Shown: piece after piece, positions 26,233-34,834 of the stretch
Layout of the letters: every line of letters starts with the position of its first letter
Numbering within the stretch: the stretch's first letter is position 1
From: Beijerinckia sp. 28-YEA-48
Lineage (GTDB): Bacteria; Pseudomonadota; Alphaproteobacteria; Rhizobiales; Beijerinckiaceae
Reading direction: 5' to 3'
DNA: 64,000 bases
Assembly (NCBI RefSeq): GCF_900104955.1
Contig: NZ_FNSI01000001.1
Location: forward strand, 4,064,001-4,128,000
Program-made: the position numbers and the translations under genes
Notes under the pieces: model-generated
Database searches by the model: none
What the model saw: the letters and a program-made list of their open reading frames with translations, nothing else
What the model was told of the DNA's origin: nothing

Positions 26233-27852
26233 CTATTTAGGATCGACTGTAATCGGTGTGATGTCCTGAAACCAGCTCTGGGCCTGAACAAAGCCTTTGA
26301 CGCGCGGCGACATGGCGCGCGGATTGAGATCGCTGACGATAAAGAGGTTACGCGCTTCATTCACCAGGATCTCGTGGATCTGGGTGACGATCGGCTCCCA
26401 CACGTTCGGATCGAAACTGTCGAGGGCCTTTTCCGCCAATTCGTCCACTTTTGGATTGCTGTACCAGCCCCAATTGGTCCCGACAGGGCCTTTATATTTT
26501 GTCATCGAGCCCTTCAGAAAGTTCAGCGGATCGGTCGCGCCGCTGCTGAAATTGACGCCGTCGTATGGGAATTTCTCCTGACCCTTGAAATAGACATCGA
26601 GCAAAGTGTTCCAATCAACCGTGTCAAACTTGACCTTGAAGCCGACAGCCTCAAGCTGCTCTTTGACGAGTTCGTTCATCGGCAGCGGTTGCATCTGGCC
26701 CGAGCCCGAGGTCGAGATACCGATCATGATCTCGCACGGATAGCAGCCAGCTTCCTTCAACAGCGCCGTCGCTTTCTTCTGATCGAAGCCATATTCAACC
26801 GGTTTGCCGTAATATTTCTGCTGCGGCACGTAGATGCCGGAACTCGGTTGCGCCAGCCCCGAGAGAAGATCGACCATCTCCGGACGATTGACCGCCCAAT
26901 TGGCTGCCTGGCGCACGCGGATATCCTTGAACGGTCCGCGCGCCACGTTGAGGATGTAGGGCCAGGTGTGCGGATAGATATTGGTGACGATCTGCATCTT
27001 CGCCGCTTTCAGCGCCGGAATCGCATCGGGGGGCGGCGCTTCGATGAAGTCGACCTGGCCGGAGAGCAAAGCCGCCACGCGGGTCGTTGCTTCCGGCATC
27101 GGCAGCAGCACAAGACGATCGTGTTTGGGGATGCGGTTCTTGTCCCAATAGCCTTCGTTCTTGGCGAGTTCGAGCCGTTCGCGTGGAACGGCGCTGACGA
27201 ATTTATAAGGCCCCGTGCCTGCGGGGTTCTTGGCGAAAACGTCAAGATTGTTGCCTGCCTTCTCCACCGCACAGGGCGACAGCATGAACAGGAAGGGCAT
27301 ATTGAAGTGGAAGAGAGACTCCGGCGACTTCGTATAAAAGGCGACCTGATAGTCGCTGATCTTCTCAATACGATCGATATTATTGGTGCGCGAACGCGCA
27401 CGGCCAAAATTGTAAATCGTGAAAGCTGGGTGCTTGTCGGAGATCAACCGTTCGAAATTCCAGACGGCGGCGGCAGCGTTCCAATCGCAGCCATCGTGAA
27501 ATTTGACGCCTTCGCGCAGATCGAAAATCCATTTCTTGTGATCGTTCGGATCAATGGCCCAGGACGTTGCCAACCCTGGGCGCAGCCCTACTTCCTTGTC
27601 TCGGCTCGAGAGATCCCATTCGATCAGCGTGTCGTAGAGAGAGAAGGCGACGAAGCGATTGCCTTCAAAACCCTGATCGGGTTGGCCGCGCCAATCGGGA
27701 ATATCCGCCGCCGTCATCGCAATGCGCAGCACGCTTTGCGCTGCCGCAGGCCCGCTCGTCACCGCCGCGATCACAACGAGCGCTAGACCCAGAACCGCGG
27801 ATTTCAGGGAAGCAGACTTTTTCAGGCGAGCAGACTTGCGTGAACGATCCAT
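26233..27852 (-). CDS. Extracellular solute-binding protein family 5 (DppA-like)
   Basis: 539 residues. A basic N-terminus and hydrophobic core (SAVLGLALVVIAAVTSGPAAAQ) make a signal peptide cleaved near residue 39. The mature part has family 5 features: WIFDLREGVKFHDGCDWNAAAAVWNFERL and GTGPYKFVSAVPRERLEL. It should deliver the substrate to the DppBCFD-type transporter at 19.5-23.5 kb. The gene is divergent from the acetamidase with 334 bases between starts, and is followed after 64 bases by the small amidase partner. Confidence 0.93.
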   Translation of the reverse strand: MDRSRKSARLKKSASLKSAVLGLALVVIAAVTSGPAAAQSVLRIAMTAADIPDWRGQPDQGFEGNRFVAFSLYDTLIEWDLSSRDKEVGLRPGLATSWAIDPNDHKKWIFDLREGVKFHDGCDWNAAAAVWNFERLISDKHPAFTIYNFGRARSRTNNIDRIEKISDYQVAFYTKSPESLFHFNMPFLFMLSPCAVEKAGNNLDVFAKNPAGTGPYKFVSAVPRERLELAKNEGYWDKNRIPKHDRLVLLPMPEATTRVAALLSGQVDFIEAPPPDAIPALKAAKMQIVTNIYPHTWPYILNVARGPFKDIRVRQAANWAVNRPEMVDLLSGLAQPSSGIYVPQQKYYGKPVEYGFDQKKATALLKEAGCYPCEIMIGISTSGSGQMQPLPMNELVKEQLEAVGFKVKFDTVDWNTLLDVYFKGQEKFPYDGVNFSSGATDPLNFLKGSMTKYKGPVGTNWGWYSNPKVDELAEKALDSFDPNVWEPIVTQIHEILVNEARNLFIVSDLNPRAMSPRVKGFVQAQSWFQDITPITVDPK

Positions 27853-28186
27853 GCGCCACCTCTCATCATCCCAAACGTCAGCCAGACGTGCGGAGACGTG
27901 TGCAAGGCAGGTGCCATGAGCGCTTGCCGGCCGTGGTTGATGAGGAAGGCAACAAAATCAGAAGGATGACGAAATAAAATACAATCTCGCCATCCTGATG
28001 CTTTTAGCAGCTAACCGCCCGGCCGAGATGCAAACTGACTTATTGCGATGCATATAGAACTAATCTCTTATATTACATATAAATAGCTTCATTCGTGTTG
28101 CTTGACAGCATTTTCACACGCCTGATAGCCTCGCGTTAGATTGTATACATATAGCCATTTCTACACCTGCTTTTGCGAGGAATCCG
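27853..28186. promoter_or_regulatory. Divergent promoter region with TGTATACAT element at 28142-28150
   Basis: 334 bases between the binding-protein gene and the acetamidase gene, clearly AT-rich from about 27970 to 28160 and without a gene. TTGACA occurs at 28102-28107. TGTATACAT at 28142-28150 ends 36 bases before the acetamidase start and repeats the element found before the GntR gene, so this is the probable control region of the amide operons. Confidence 0.5.
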
Positions 28187-29146
28187 ATGGCCGAACACCA
28201 TGTGATTGCCGGTCCTTCGACTTGCCAATGGGGCTTTCTCGATCCTCTCGCGAAACCGGTCACGACCATAAAAAGCGGCGACCGCGTCACCATCGACACC
28301 ATGTCCGGCAACAAGGCGCATCTGCCGCCGGCCGATCGTTTTTTCATCCCACCACAGCTCAGCGCCATCCACGCGGAAGTGACGCAGGGGCCGGGTCCCC
28401 ACATCCTCACCGGCCCGGTCTATGTCGAGGGCGCCAAACCGGGCTCCGTTCTCGAAGTGAAGATAGAAGAGGTAAAGCTACTGCAGGACTGGGGGATCAA
28501 CATGATCCGCCCGCTCGCCGGCACGCTGCCCTATGATTTCGAAGAGACGCGCGCCACCGTCATCCCACTCGATCACAAGAAGATGGTCGGCGTGATGCCG
28601 TGGGGGCTGGAACTGGCGCTCAAGCCGTTCTTTGGCATCATGTCGGTGGCGCCGCCACTCAACTGGGGCAAGGTCACCTCCATTATCCCGCGCGCCTTCG
28701 GCGGCAATCTCGACAACAAGGAACTCGTCGCCAGCGCGACGCTCTATCTGCCGATCTTCGTTGAAGGCGCACTCTTCACCTGTGGCGATGGCCATGGCGC
28801 CCAGGGTGATGGCGAGGTCAATGTCACCGCCATCGAAACATCGTTGCAAGGCACATTCACCCTGACCGTGTGGGACGATCTGAAGTTCACCTATCCACGC
28901 GCCGAAACGCCGACCCATTACATCACCATGGGCATGGATCCCGATCTCGACCAGTGCGCCGTCATCGCCCTGCGTGACATGATCGTTCTGCTCAGCGAGA
29001 AGGCCAATCTCTCACGCGAGGACGCCTATATGCTTTGCAGCCTGGCCTGTGATCTCCGGGTGACGCAGACGGTCAATGGCTCGAAGGGCATTCATGCGAT
29101 GATCGCCAAGACGATCGTGCATCCGACGCTCGCGCAAGCGGCCTGA
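28187..29146 (+). CDS. Acetamidase/formamidase family protein
   Basis: 319 residues of the FmdA/AmdA fold, which hydrolyses short amides to the acid and ammonia with a bound metal. The conserved TCGDGHGAQGDGEVN motif is at about residue 205, with early family segments VTIDTMSGN and GPVYVEGAKPGSVLEVKI. The C-terminal helix EKANLSREDAYMLCSLACDLRVTQTVNG is also typical. The length fits the short bacterial form. It is followed after 16 bases by the asparaginase-like gene. Confidence 0.92.
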   Translation: MAEHHVIAGPSTCQWGFLDPLAKPVTTIKSGDRVTIDTMSGNKAHLPPADRFFIPPQLSAIHAEVTQGPGPHILTGPVYVEGAKPGSVLEVKIEEVKLLQDWGINMIRPLAGTLPYDFEETRATVIPLDHKKMVGVMPWGLELALKPFFGIMSVAPPLNWGKVTSIIPRAFGGNLDNKELVASATLYLPIFVEGALFTCGDGHGAQGDGEVNVTAIETSLQGTFTLTVWDDLKFTYPRAETPTHYITMGMDPDLDQCAVIALRDMIVLLSEKANLSREDAYMLCSLACDLRVTQTVNGSKGIHAMIAKTIVHPTLAQAA

Positions 29147-29162
29147 TCCACGAAGAGATTCT

Positions 29163-30866
29163 ATGATCGGAGATCCCATGACCAAAGCTCGGATTGCTCA
29201 TCTCGCCGGCCCGACCGCGACCATTCAGAACACGCCGCCTTTGGTCACCTCCAACAAGGCCCGCGCCAAATATGGCCTACCTTTGCTGCCCAACCCCGAC
29301 GGGAGCACCATGAAATATGACGCGCTGCGAGCACAACGCCTCGCCGCGCCCGTGAAAATTTATGTCGAACAGTATTCCGCCCATCCGCTGGAAATTGATG
29401 TCGCCGAACTTTATGGACCGCCCGACGGCTATATGGGGCCGGACGGCGTATTCAAGACGACCAAGTCGAGCGATAGCGACAAGCCCGTCTATGAGATCGA
29501 GCTGAAGCCCGAGGACGGCCTCTATCCCCTCCCCTATATGGCCCGGCAGGTTGATGGCAGCCCCTGGGAAGAGGAGTGCGTGTCGCCTGGCGCCCAGCAA
29601 GGTCGACAAGGCTTCTTTCCCGATGGCTCGCGCAGCTTTGAAGAGATCGATCGTCTCTCTATCGGCACCGAGGGCGTTGCCAGCCAATTGTCTTCCATCG
29701 CCGAGATCGATTTTTACCGCGGCGCGCCGCCGGGCGGCTTCACCAAGGGCAAGCCGGCGCATCTGCGGGCCGATAGGGGGGAAGGCGACATTGCGCCGGA
29801 ACGGCGCGGGCATAATTTCTTCGGCTACAAGCCCTATCATCTGGCAACGGCGCCACCGCGCCCGATGCTGGCGAAGGTCACCAATGACATGCAGGCCTTG
29901 GTGGACAGCGCCGATTACGACGGCGTGATCTGGACGCAAGGCAGTCCGCAGGTGGAAGAGTCAGCCTATTGGTTCAATCTGCTGATCGACACCACCAAAC
30001 CGATTTGCGGCAATGCCGCGCAACGTCCGCAGGGCCAGATCAGCAATGACGGGCCGAAGAATATCGTCGACAGCGCCAGCTATATCCAATCGAGGATCTG
30101 GGCCGACGATCAGGGTCGCGATCGTTGCGGTGTGGTCGTCATCCAGGAGCAGCAGATTTTCGCGGCGCGCGAAGTCGCCAAGGTTGACGCGCGTCCCGGT
30201 GGCTATGTGGCGACCGGCGGCCATGGTGGCATCATCGGCCAGGTCAGCCATACGGGCCGGCTGGCGCTGACCTATCTGCCGGTGTTCAAACATACCTACA
30301 TGTCGGACGTGCGCCTCAGCCAACTGCCCCATAGCGTGAGCGCGGTGAAGCGCGGCGCCCATGGACTGGAAAGTGTTATGGTCGCGGTGAAGGACACGGC
30401 CGGCCAATTGCTGGCGAGCGCCATTCCCCTGGTGTCCATCATCAAGGACGGCAGCTATTCGACCTTGGAATTTGGCGACGACCCGGCGCTTGAGGCCGAT
30501 CTCATCGCTTCCATCGAACATAAGCTATCGCTTGGCATGCTTACGGGTCTCGTCATCGAAGGTCTCGTGCCTTACGGCTCCCTGCCCTCGACCGCGCGCC
30601 ACAAGCTCATGTTGAAAGCAGCCTTCAGCGGCATTCCGGTCGCCAAGGTCGGGCGCAACGCGCCGGAGGGTTTCGCCGATCCACACGATTTCCAGATCGC
30701 CGCCACCAATCTCACGGCGACCAAGGCGCGCCTGCTGCTGATGGCCTGCCTGCTCAAATTCGGCAGCCTGCCGGCGGCGCAAGACCCCGACAAGCCGACG
30801 TCAGCCGAACTCGATGCGATCTGCAAGGCGGTGGCGCGCTATCAGGACGTGTTCACAACTCACTGA
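29163..30866 (+). CDS. Asparaginase-like protein with altered active site
   Basis: 567 residues, much longer than type I asparaginases (about 330). From residue 240 on, the order of family blocks is clear: DGVIWTQGSPQVEESAYW in place of the usual THGTDTLEETAY, then KPICGNAAQRP, SNDGPKNIVDSASY, and AAREVAKVD with the conserved Lys. The catalytic Thr-Asp of THGTDT is Ser-Pro here, and the N-terminal TGGTI block is degenerate (PTATIQNT). The N-terminal 230 residues are unfamiliar. It probably works with the preceding acetamidase on an amide, but activity as asparaginase is doubtful. Met 29178 is an alternative start. Confidence 0.72.
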   Translation: MIGDPMTKARIAHLAGPTATIQNTPPLVTSNKARAKYGLPLLPNPDGSTMKYDALRAQRLAAPVKIYVEQYSAHPLEIDVAELYGPPDGYMGPDGVFKTTKSSDSDKPVYEIELKPEDGLYPLPYMARQVDGSPWEEECVSPGAQQGRQGFFPDGSRSFEEIDRLSIGTEGVASQLSSIAEIDFYRGAPPGGFTKGKPAHLRADRGEGDIAPERRGHNFFGYKPYHLATAPPRPMLAKVTNDMQALVDSADYDGVIWTQGSPQVEESAYWFNLLIDTTKPICGNAAQRPQGQISNDGPKNIVDSASYIQSRIWADDQGRDRCGVVVIQEQQIFAAREVAKVDARPGGYVATGGHGGIIGQVSHTGRLALTYLPVFKHTYMSDVRLSQLPHSVSAVKRGAHGLESVMVAVKDTAGQLLASAIPLVSIIKDGSYSTLEFGDDPALEADLIASIEHKLSLGMLTGLVIEGLVPYGSLPSTARHKLMLKAAFSGIPVAKVGRNAPEGFADPHDFQIAATNLTATKARLLLMACLLKFGSLPAAQDPDKPTSAELDAICKAVARYQDVFTTH

Positions 30867-30906
30867 GCCGCGGGCAACGCCGCACGACGCTGCTTGCGTA
30901 CCGTGT

Positions 30907-32478
30907 TTATGCCACGCGCGGACGCTCGACTTCAAAAGCCGTCTCAAGGGTTTTCTGAGCGCCCGTCAGCTTGGCGCCGTCCTCGTCGGCGAGCGCGGCG
31001 GTGGTCAACCGCCGCAGCCAACCGGCGCTGTCGGGCTTGCCGATGAGCTGCGGCACGCTCTGCAACACACGCTCGAACCTAGAATTGCCCCGCGCCATCG
31101 TGTCGGAATAGCCTTTGACGAGGCGGCGGCATTTCAGAACTTCGACGGCGAGATCGTAATCCTTCGGCGCTGTGTCGGTGGCCAGCGCCAACCAGCTGTT
31201 GAGATGTGCCAGTTCCTTTTGGTGGCGCAGCAGGCGGCGCCGGAACGGGCGCAGGCCGGCGACCATATAAAGCGACAGGAACCAGAAGATGGTGCGCGTC
31301 TGTACGCGCCGACCCCGGTTCACCAGTTTGTCAAGCCGATTAAAGACGCTGGGATGGTTCTCGATCCAGCGACCAAGGCCCGCCGGCATGGTGCCAGCGA
31401 CTTCATCCATGCGGGGATGCATGAACTCGGTCATATAAAGCAGCTGATCCTGCTTCTTGCCGACCTCCGCATCGACGCGCGCGAAACGCGTCGACCGGGT
31501 CTTGAGATCGGCAACACGCACGACATCGTCATAAGCCATGGCGATGGCGACATATTTCGCCGCTTCGCGCGTCAAGGCAAAATCGCGCTTTTCGCCGGCG
31601 AGGCTGACGTCGAGAAGATGAATGGCACCTAAGCGGTCAAGATATTCCTGACCGTATTTCGGATCCTGATAATCGACCAGGCGCACGATGCCAGTGTAGA
31701 GCAGCGGCGCCAGCGCGGCTGGAAAATTCTGCCGAATCTGTTGCAGCAGCTTGTCGAGCCGCGGGTCCTTCAGCGACTGCGGTGGCTGCTGAAACTCCTT
31801 GAGATTCTTTTTCTCGACAGGCTCGACGACCGGATTGGTGGCGCGGTCGAAACCCGCACCGAAGGCCCTTAGGCTCGGCTCGATACCCTTGCCACCGGCG
31901 CGGATCGCCGCCTCGAACGCATCCCGACCAAAGGGCAGAACCTTCGCGCCGGCCAAGGCGCCGAACATGACGGCGGAAATGACGCTGCCATTCTTCTCGG
32001 CCATCGTCTGCATGTCGAAAACGATGGAGTGTTTGGCAGCGGCTGGCGTCGCCTCGCCCACCACGCCGGAATCGGCGATGCCGTCGCCCGCCTGTTCCTT
32101 CTCGCTGACAGCGAGCGAACGATGGGTGGAGGCGATCAGGGTCGTCCGATCGGGCGTCACCAGCCCGCGCAACATCGAGCGGCCCGCTTCCATATATTCG
32201 GCGGCGAGCACCACATCGACATCGCCCGGCGTCGGCATGAGCGACAGCACCGGCATGCGGTCGCCCAAGGGCGGCAGCATCTCGACATAATAAATGGTGG
32301 CGCCAGTGCGCTGCGCCACGCCTGGAACGGAGGTTGACTGGGCCGCCCAGTTCTGGCTCTCGGCCAGGGCAACGATCCAGTCGCTGAGAACGCCACCGCC
32401 CTGTCCGCCCATGGCGAGAATGGCGAGGGCGATCGGCTTGTCAGGGTGTGTCCGCTCCAAAGTCCCGTCTTTCGTCAT
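30907..32478 (-). CDS. iorB: Indolepyruvate/2-oxoacid:ferredoxin oxidoreductase beta subunit (IorB)
   Basis: 523 residues. The first 210 form the gamma-type domain of 2-oxoacid:ferredoxin oxidoreductases (LAILAMGGQGGGVLSDWIVALAE and SVPGVAQRTGATIYYVE). The remaining 300 are the extra helical domain found in proteobacterial IorB. With IorA, encoded 25 bases upstream, it decarboxylates an aryl 2-oxoacid to aryl-acyl-CoA and reduces ferredoxin. In this island the likely substrate is an arylglyoxylate such as isatinate (2-aminophenylglyoxylate) and not indolepyruvate; that is inferred from neighbours. Confidence 0.9.
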   Translation of the reverse strand: MTKDGTLERTHPDKPIALAILAMGGQGGGVLSDWIVALAESQNWAAQSTSVPGVAQRTGATIYYVEMLPPLGDRMPVLSLMPTPGDVDVVLAAEYMEAGRSMLRGLVTPDRTTLIASTHRSLAVSEKEQAGDGIADSGVVGEATPAAAKHSIVFDMQTMAEKNGSVISAVMFGALAGAKVLPFGRDAFEAAIRAGGKGIEPSLRAFGAGFDRATNPVVEPVEKKNLKEFQQPPQSLKDPRLDKLLQQIRQNFPAALAPLLYTGIVRLVDYQDPKYGQEYLDRLGAIHLLDVSLAGEKRDFALTREAAKYVAIAMAYDDVVRVADLKTRSTRFARVDAEVGKKQDQLLYMTEFMHPRMDEVAGTMPAGLGRWIENHPSVFNRLDKLVNRGRRVQTRTIFWFLSLYMVAGLRPFRRRLLRHQKELAHLNSWLALATDTAPKDYDLAVEVLKCRRLVKGYSDTMARGNSRFERVLQSVPQLIGKPDSAGWLRRLTTAALADEDGAKLTGAQKTLETAFEVERPRVA

Positions 32479-32503
32479 GGGTCAATCAAGTAATCTTGGT
32501 CGA

Positions 32504-34654
32504 TCAAATAAAAGCGGGCCGGCGCGCTTCGCGTCGCCGCTGCAGGAAACCGATGACCGCATCGCGCACCCGCGCCAGTCTGCGATCCCACCACGTCGGA
32601 TTGTGAATGACATCGGCGCGATAGAAGGAGGGGCACAGCACGGCGGCCTCGGCAACTTCGCCGCAATTGCCGCAGCCGACGCAGGTCTGATCGATCGACG
32701 CCACTGGATCGTCCTTCAGCGGATCGCTGGTATGTTTCACCGACAGGGACGGACAGCCCGACAGACGCATGCAGGCATGATCGCCCGTGCAGACATCCTC
32801 ATCGACGCCGAAACGCTGCTTCACCATGCGCTCGCCATTGCGGACAGCCTTGTCGAACAGCGGCTTCACCCGGCGCTGCTTGTTCAGCATGCATTCGGAC
32901 GAGGCGACGATGATCTTTGGCCCCGGCTCTGAACTGGTCAGTGCTTCCTTGAACGTGTCGCGCAGCTTGGCGACGTCATAGGTGCGGTCGATCTGCCGAA
33001 CCCATTTGGCGCCAATGCCCTTGACCGCCGTGACGATCGAATTGTTGGTCGAGCGCCGCTCATTGTCGGCGCGCGATGACAGAATGTCCTGGCCGCCCGT
33101 CGCCGAGGAATAGAAATTGTCGACGACGACAATGACCTGATCCTGCTTGTTGAACACGGCGTTGCCGACGCTGGACGACAGGCCGTTGTGCCAGAAGCCG
33201 CCGTCGCCCAGGAAGGAGATGGCTTTCTTGTCCGATGCGACATTGAAGGCTGACGCCGAAGCCGGCCCGAGCCCGTAGCCCATGGTCGTGCCGCCGAGAT
33301 TGAAGGGCGGCAAGATCGAAAACAGATGGCAGCCGATGTCGGACGAAATCTGATGCTGGCCCAACTCCTGTTCGACCAGTTTCATCGCCGCGAAGATCGG
33401 CCGTTCCGGACAACCGGTGCAGAAGCCAGCGGGCCGCTGCGGCACGACTTCGGTGAGAGCTTTCACCTTGGGGTCGCTCAACACGGCCGCCGCGCTCGGC
33501 GCCGGCGAGCGATTGCCGAGCAGCGCCGGGGCATGGGCCTCGAGAAAGGCCTCGACGCCCTTGGTCAGGACATCGGCCGTGTAATCGCCGCCGAGCGGCA
33601 GCATGCCCTTGCCCTCGAGCCGCGTGTTGACATCGCGACGGTGCAGGATCGTGTTGACGGCCTGTTCGAGATATTCCGGATGGCCTTCTTCCACCATCAA
33701 GACAGCGCGCTTGCTGGCGCAGAACTTCACCACCTCGTCGTCGATCAGCGGATAGGTGACGTTCATGACGTAAAGCGGAATTTTCGACTCGCCATAGACG
33801 TCGGCCAGCCCAAGATATTGCAAGGCGCGGATCAGCGAATTGTACATCCCGCCTTGCAGGATGATGCCGACATCACCGTCACCGGGACCGAACCATTCGT
33901 TCAGGCCGCGCTCCTTGATGAATTTGACCGCTGCGGGCCAACGCTCGTTCAGTTTCTGCTTGTCCTGCGCATAGGAGGCCGGCGGCAAGACGATGCGATT
34001 GAGATCGCGCTGCGGATTCTGCAGCGCTTCCCGCATCGTATAGCTCGGCGCGCGGTTCGCCTTGGTGATGAACTGGCCGTGCACGTGACAGGCGCGGATA
34101 CGCACTTCCAGCATGACAGGCGTGTTGGAGGCTTCCGACAGTTCAAAGCCATCCTCGACCGCCTTGACCATGGACGGCAGATTGGGACGCGGATCGAGCA
34201 TCCACATCTGCGACTTCATCGCAAAGGCATGGCTGCGTTCCTGCGGGATCGACGAGCCCTCGCCGAAATCCTCACCGATGATGATGAGGGCGCCGCCGTT
34301 GACGCCACTAGACGCCAGATTGGTCAGCGCATCGGACGCCACATTGGTGCCGGCGGTGGATTTCCACGTCACCGCACCACGCAGCGGATACATCACCGAT
34401 GCCGACAGCATGGCGGCGGCGGCGGCTTCCGAAGCCGACGATTCAAAATGCACGCCGAGTTCGTCGAGCACGTCCTTGGCATCGGCCAGGACATCCATCA
34501 GATGCGAGATCGGCGAGCCCTGATAACCGCCGACATAGGCGACACCCGACTGCAACAAGGCCTTGGTGATGGCGAGAATGCCTTCACCGCGAAACACCTC
34601 ACCCTCGCCAAGACGGAGGTCTTCGACTTCCCGGGCGAATGAACGTTCTGCCAT
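32504..34654 (-). CDS. iorA: Indolepyruvate/2-oxoacid:ferredoxin oxidoreductase alpha subunit (IorA)
   Basis: 716 residues. Domains in order: pyrimidine-binding domain (GEGILAITKALL, GGYQGSPISHLMDVL), linker, thiamine-pyrophosphate domain (GDGGFWHNGLSSSVGN with the following VVVVDNFYSSATGGQ) and a C-terminal ferredoxin-like domain with CVGCGNC plus a later CP and further upstream Cys (CTGDHACMRLSGCP) for [4Fe-4S] clusters. The gene starts the iorAB pair, and a 30-base palindrome lies 75 bases upstream. It converts a 2-oxoacid and CoA to acyl-CoA, CO2 and reduced ferredoxin in the cytoplasm. Confidence 0.93.
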   Translation of the reverse strand: MAERSFAREVEDLRLGEGEVFRGEGILAITKALLQSGVAYVGGYQGSPISHLMDVLADAKDVLDELGVHFESSASEAAAAAMLSASVMYPLRGAVTWKSTAGTNVASDALTNLASSGVNGGALIIIGEDFGEGSSIPQERSHAFAMKSQMWMLDPRPNLPSMVKAVEDGFELSEASNTPVMLEVRIRACHVHGQFITKANRAPSYTMREALQNPQRDLNRIVLPPASYAQDKQKLNERWPAAVKFIKERGLNEWFGPGDGDVGIILQGGMYNSLIRALQYLGLADVYGESKIPLYVMNVTYPLIDDEVVKFCASKRAVLMVEEGHPEYLEQAVNTILHRRDVNTRLEGKGMLPLGGDYTADVLTKGVEAFLEAHAPALLGNRSPAPSAAAVLSDPKVKALTEVVPQRPAGFCTGCPERPIFAAMKLVEQELGQHQISSDIGCHLFSILPPFNLGGTTMGYGLGPASASAFNVASDKKAISFLGDGGFWHNGLSSSVGNAVFNKQDQVIVVVDNFYSSATGGQDILSSRADNERRSTNNSIVTAVKGIGAKWVRQIDRTYDVAKLRDTFKEALTSSEPGPKIIVASSECMLNKQRRVKPLFDKAVRNGERMVKQRFGVDEDVCTGDHACMRLSGCPSLSVKHTSDPLKDDPVASIDQTCVGCGNCGEVAEAAVLCPSFYRADVIHNPTWWDRRLARVRDAVIGFLQRRREARRPAFI

Positions 34655-34729
34655 GTTCCGCTTCCCCGGCCACCAACGCGGGTGGCACTGCGCTTCGTAC
34701 TGATCGCGATCCTGACGCGCCGACGAGAT

Positions 34730-34759
34730 GCAAACTATTTTATGTCTAAAATAGTTTGC
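34730..34759. promoter_or_regulatory. Perfect 13-bp inverted repeat, MarR-type operator candidate (site A)
   Basis: The left arm GCAAACTATTTTA and its exact complement flank TGTC, 30 bases in all, in the 180-base gap between iorA and the binding-protein gene. The inner 14 bases ATTTTATGTCTAAA recur with one or two changes at 39118-39131 and 48243-48256. No T-tract follows, so an operator is more likely than a terminator. Confidence 0.8.
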
Positions 34760-34834
34760 GTCAAGGCGTTTTCATCCCGCCGCCGCGTCGCTGCTTCATG
34801 CTTATTGAAGCGTCATTTCAAACGCTTCGATTGC

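Noticed and set aside
26374..27786. A 470-codon plus-strand frame opposite the family 5 binding protein
   Set aside because: Antisense shadow; the minus-strand product has a signal peptide and family motifs.
33326..34642. A 438-codon plus-strand frame opposite iorA
   Set aside because: Antisense of a gene with TPP and Fe-S motifs; no family features of its own.
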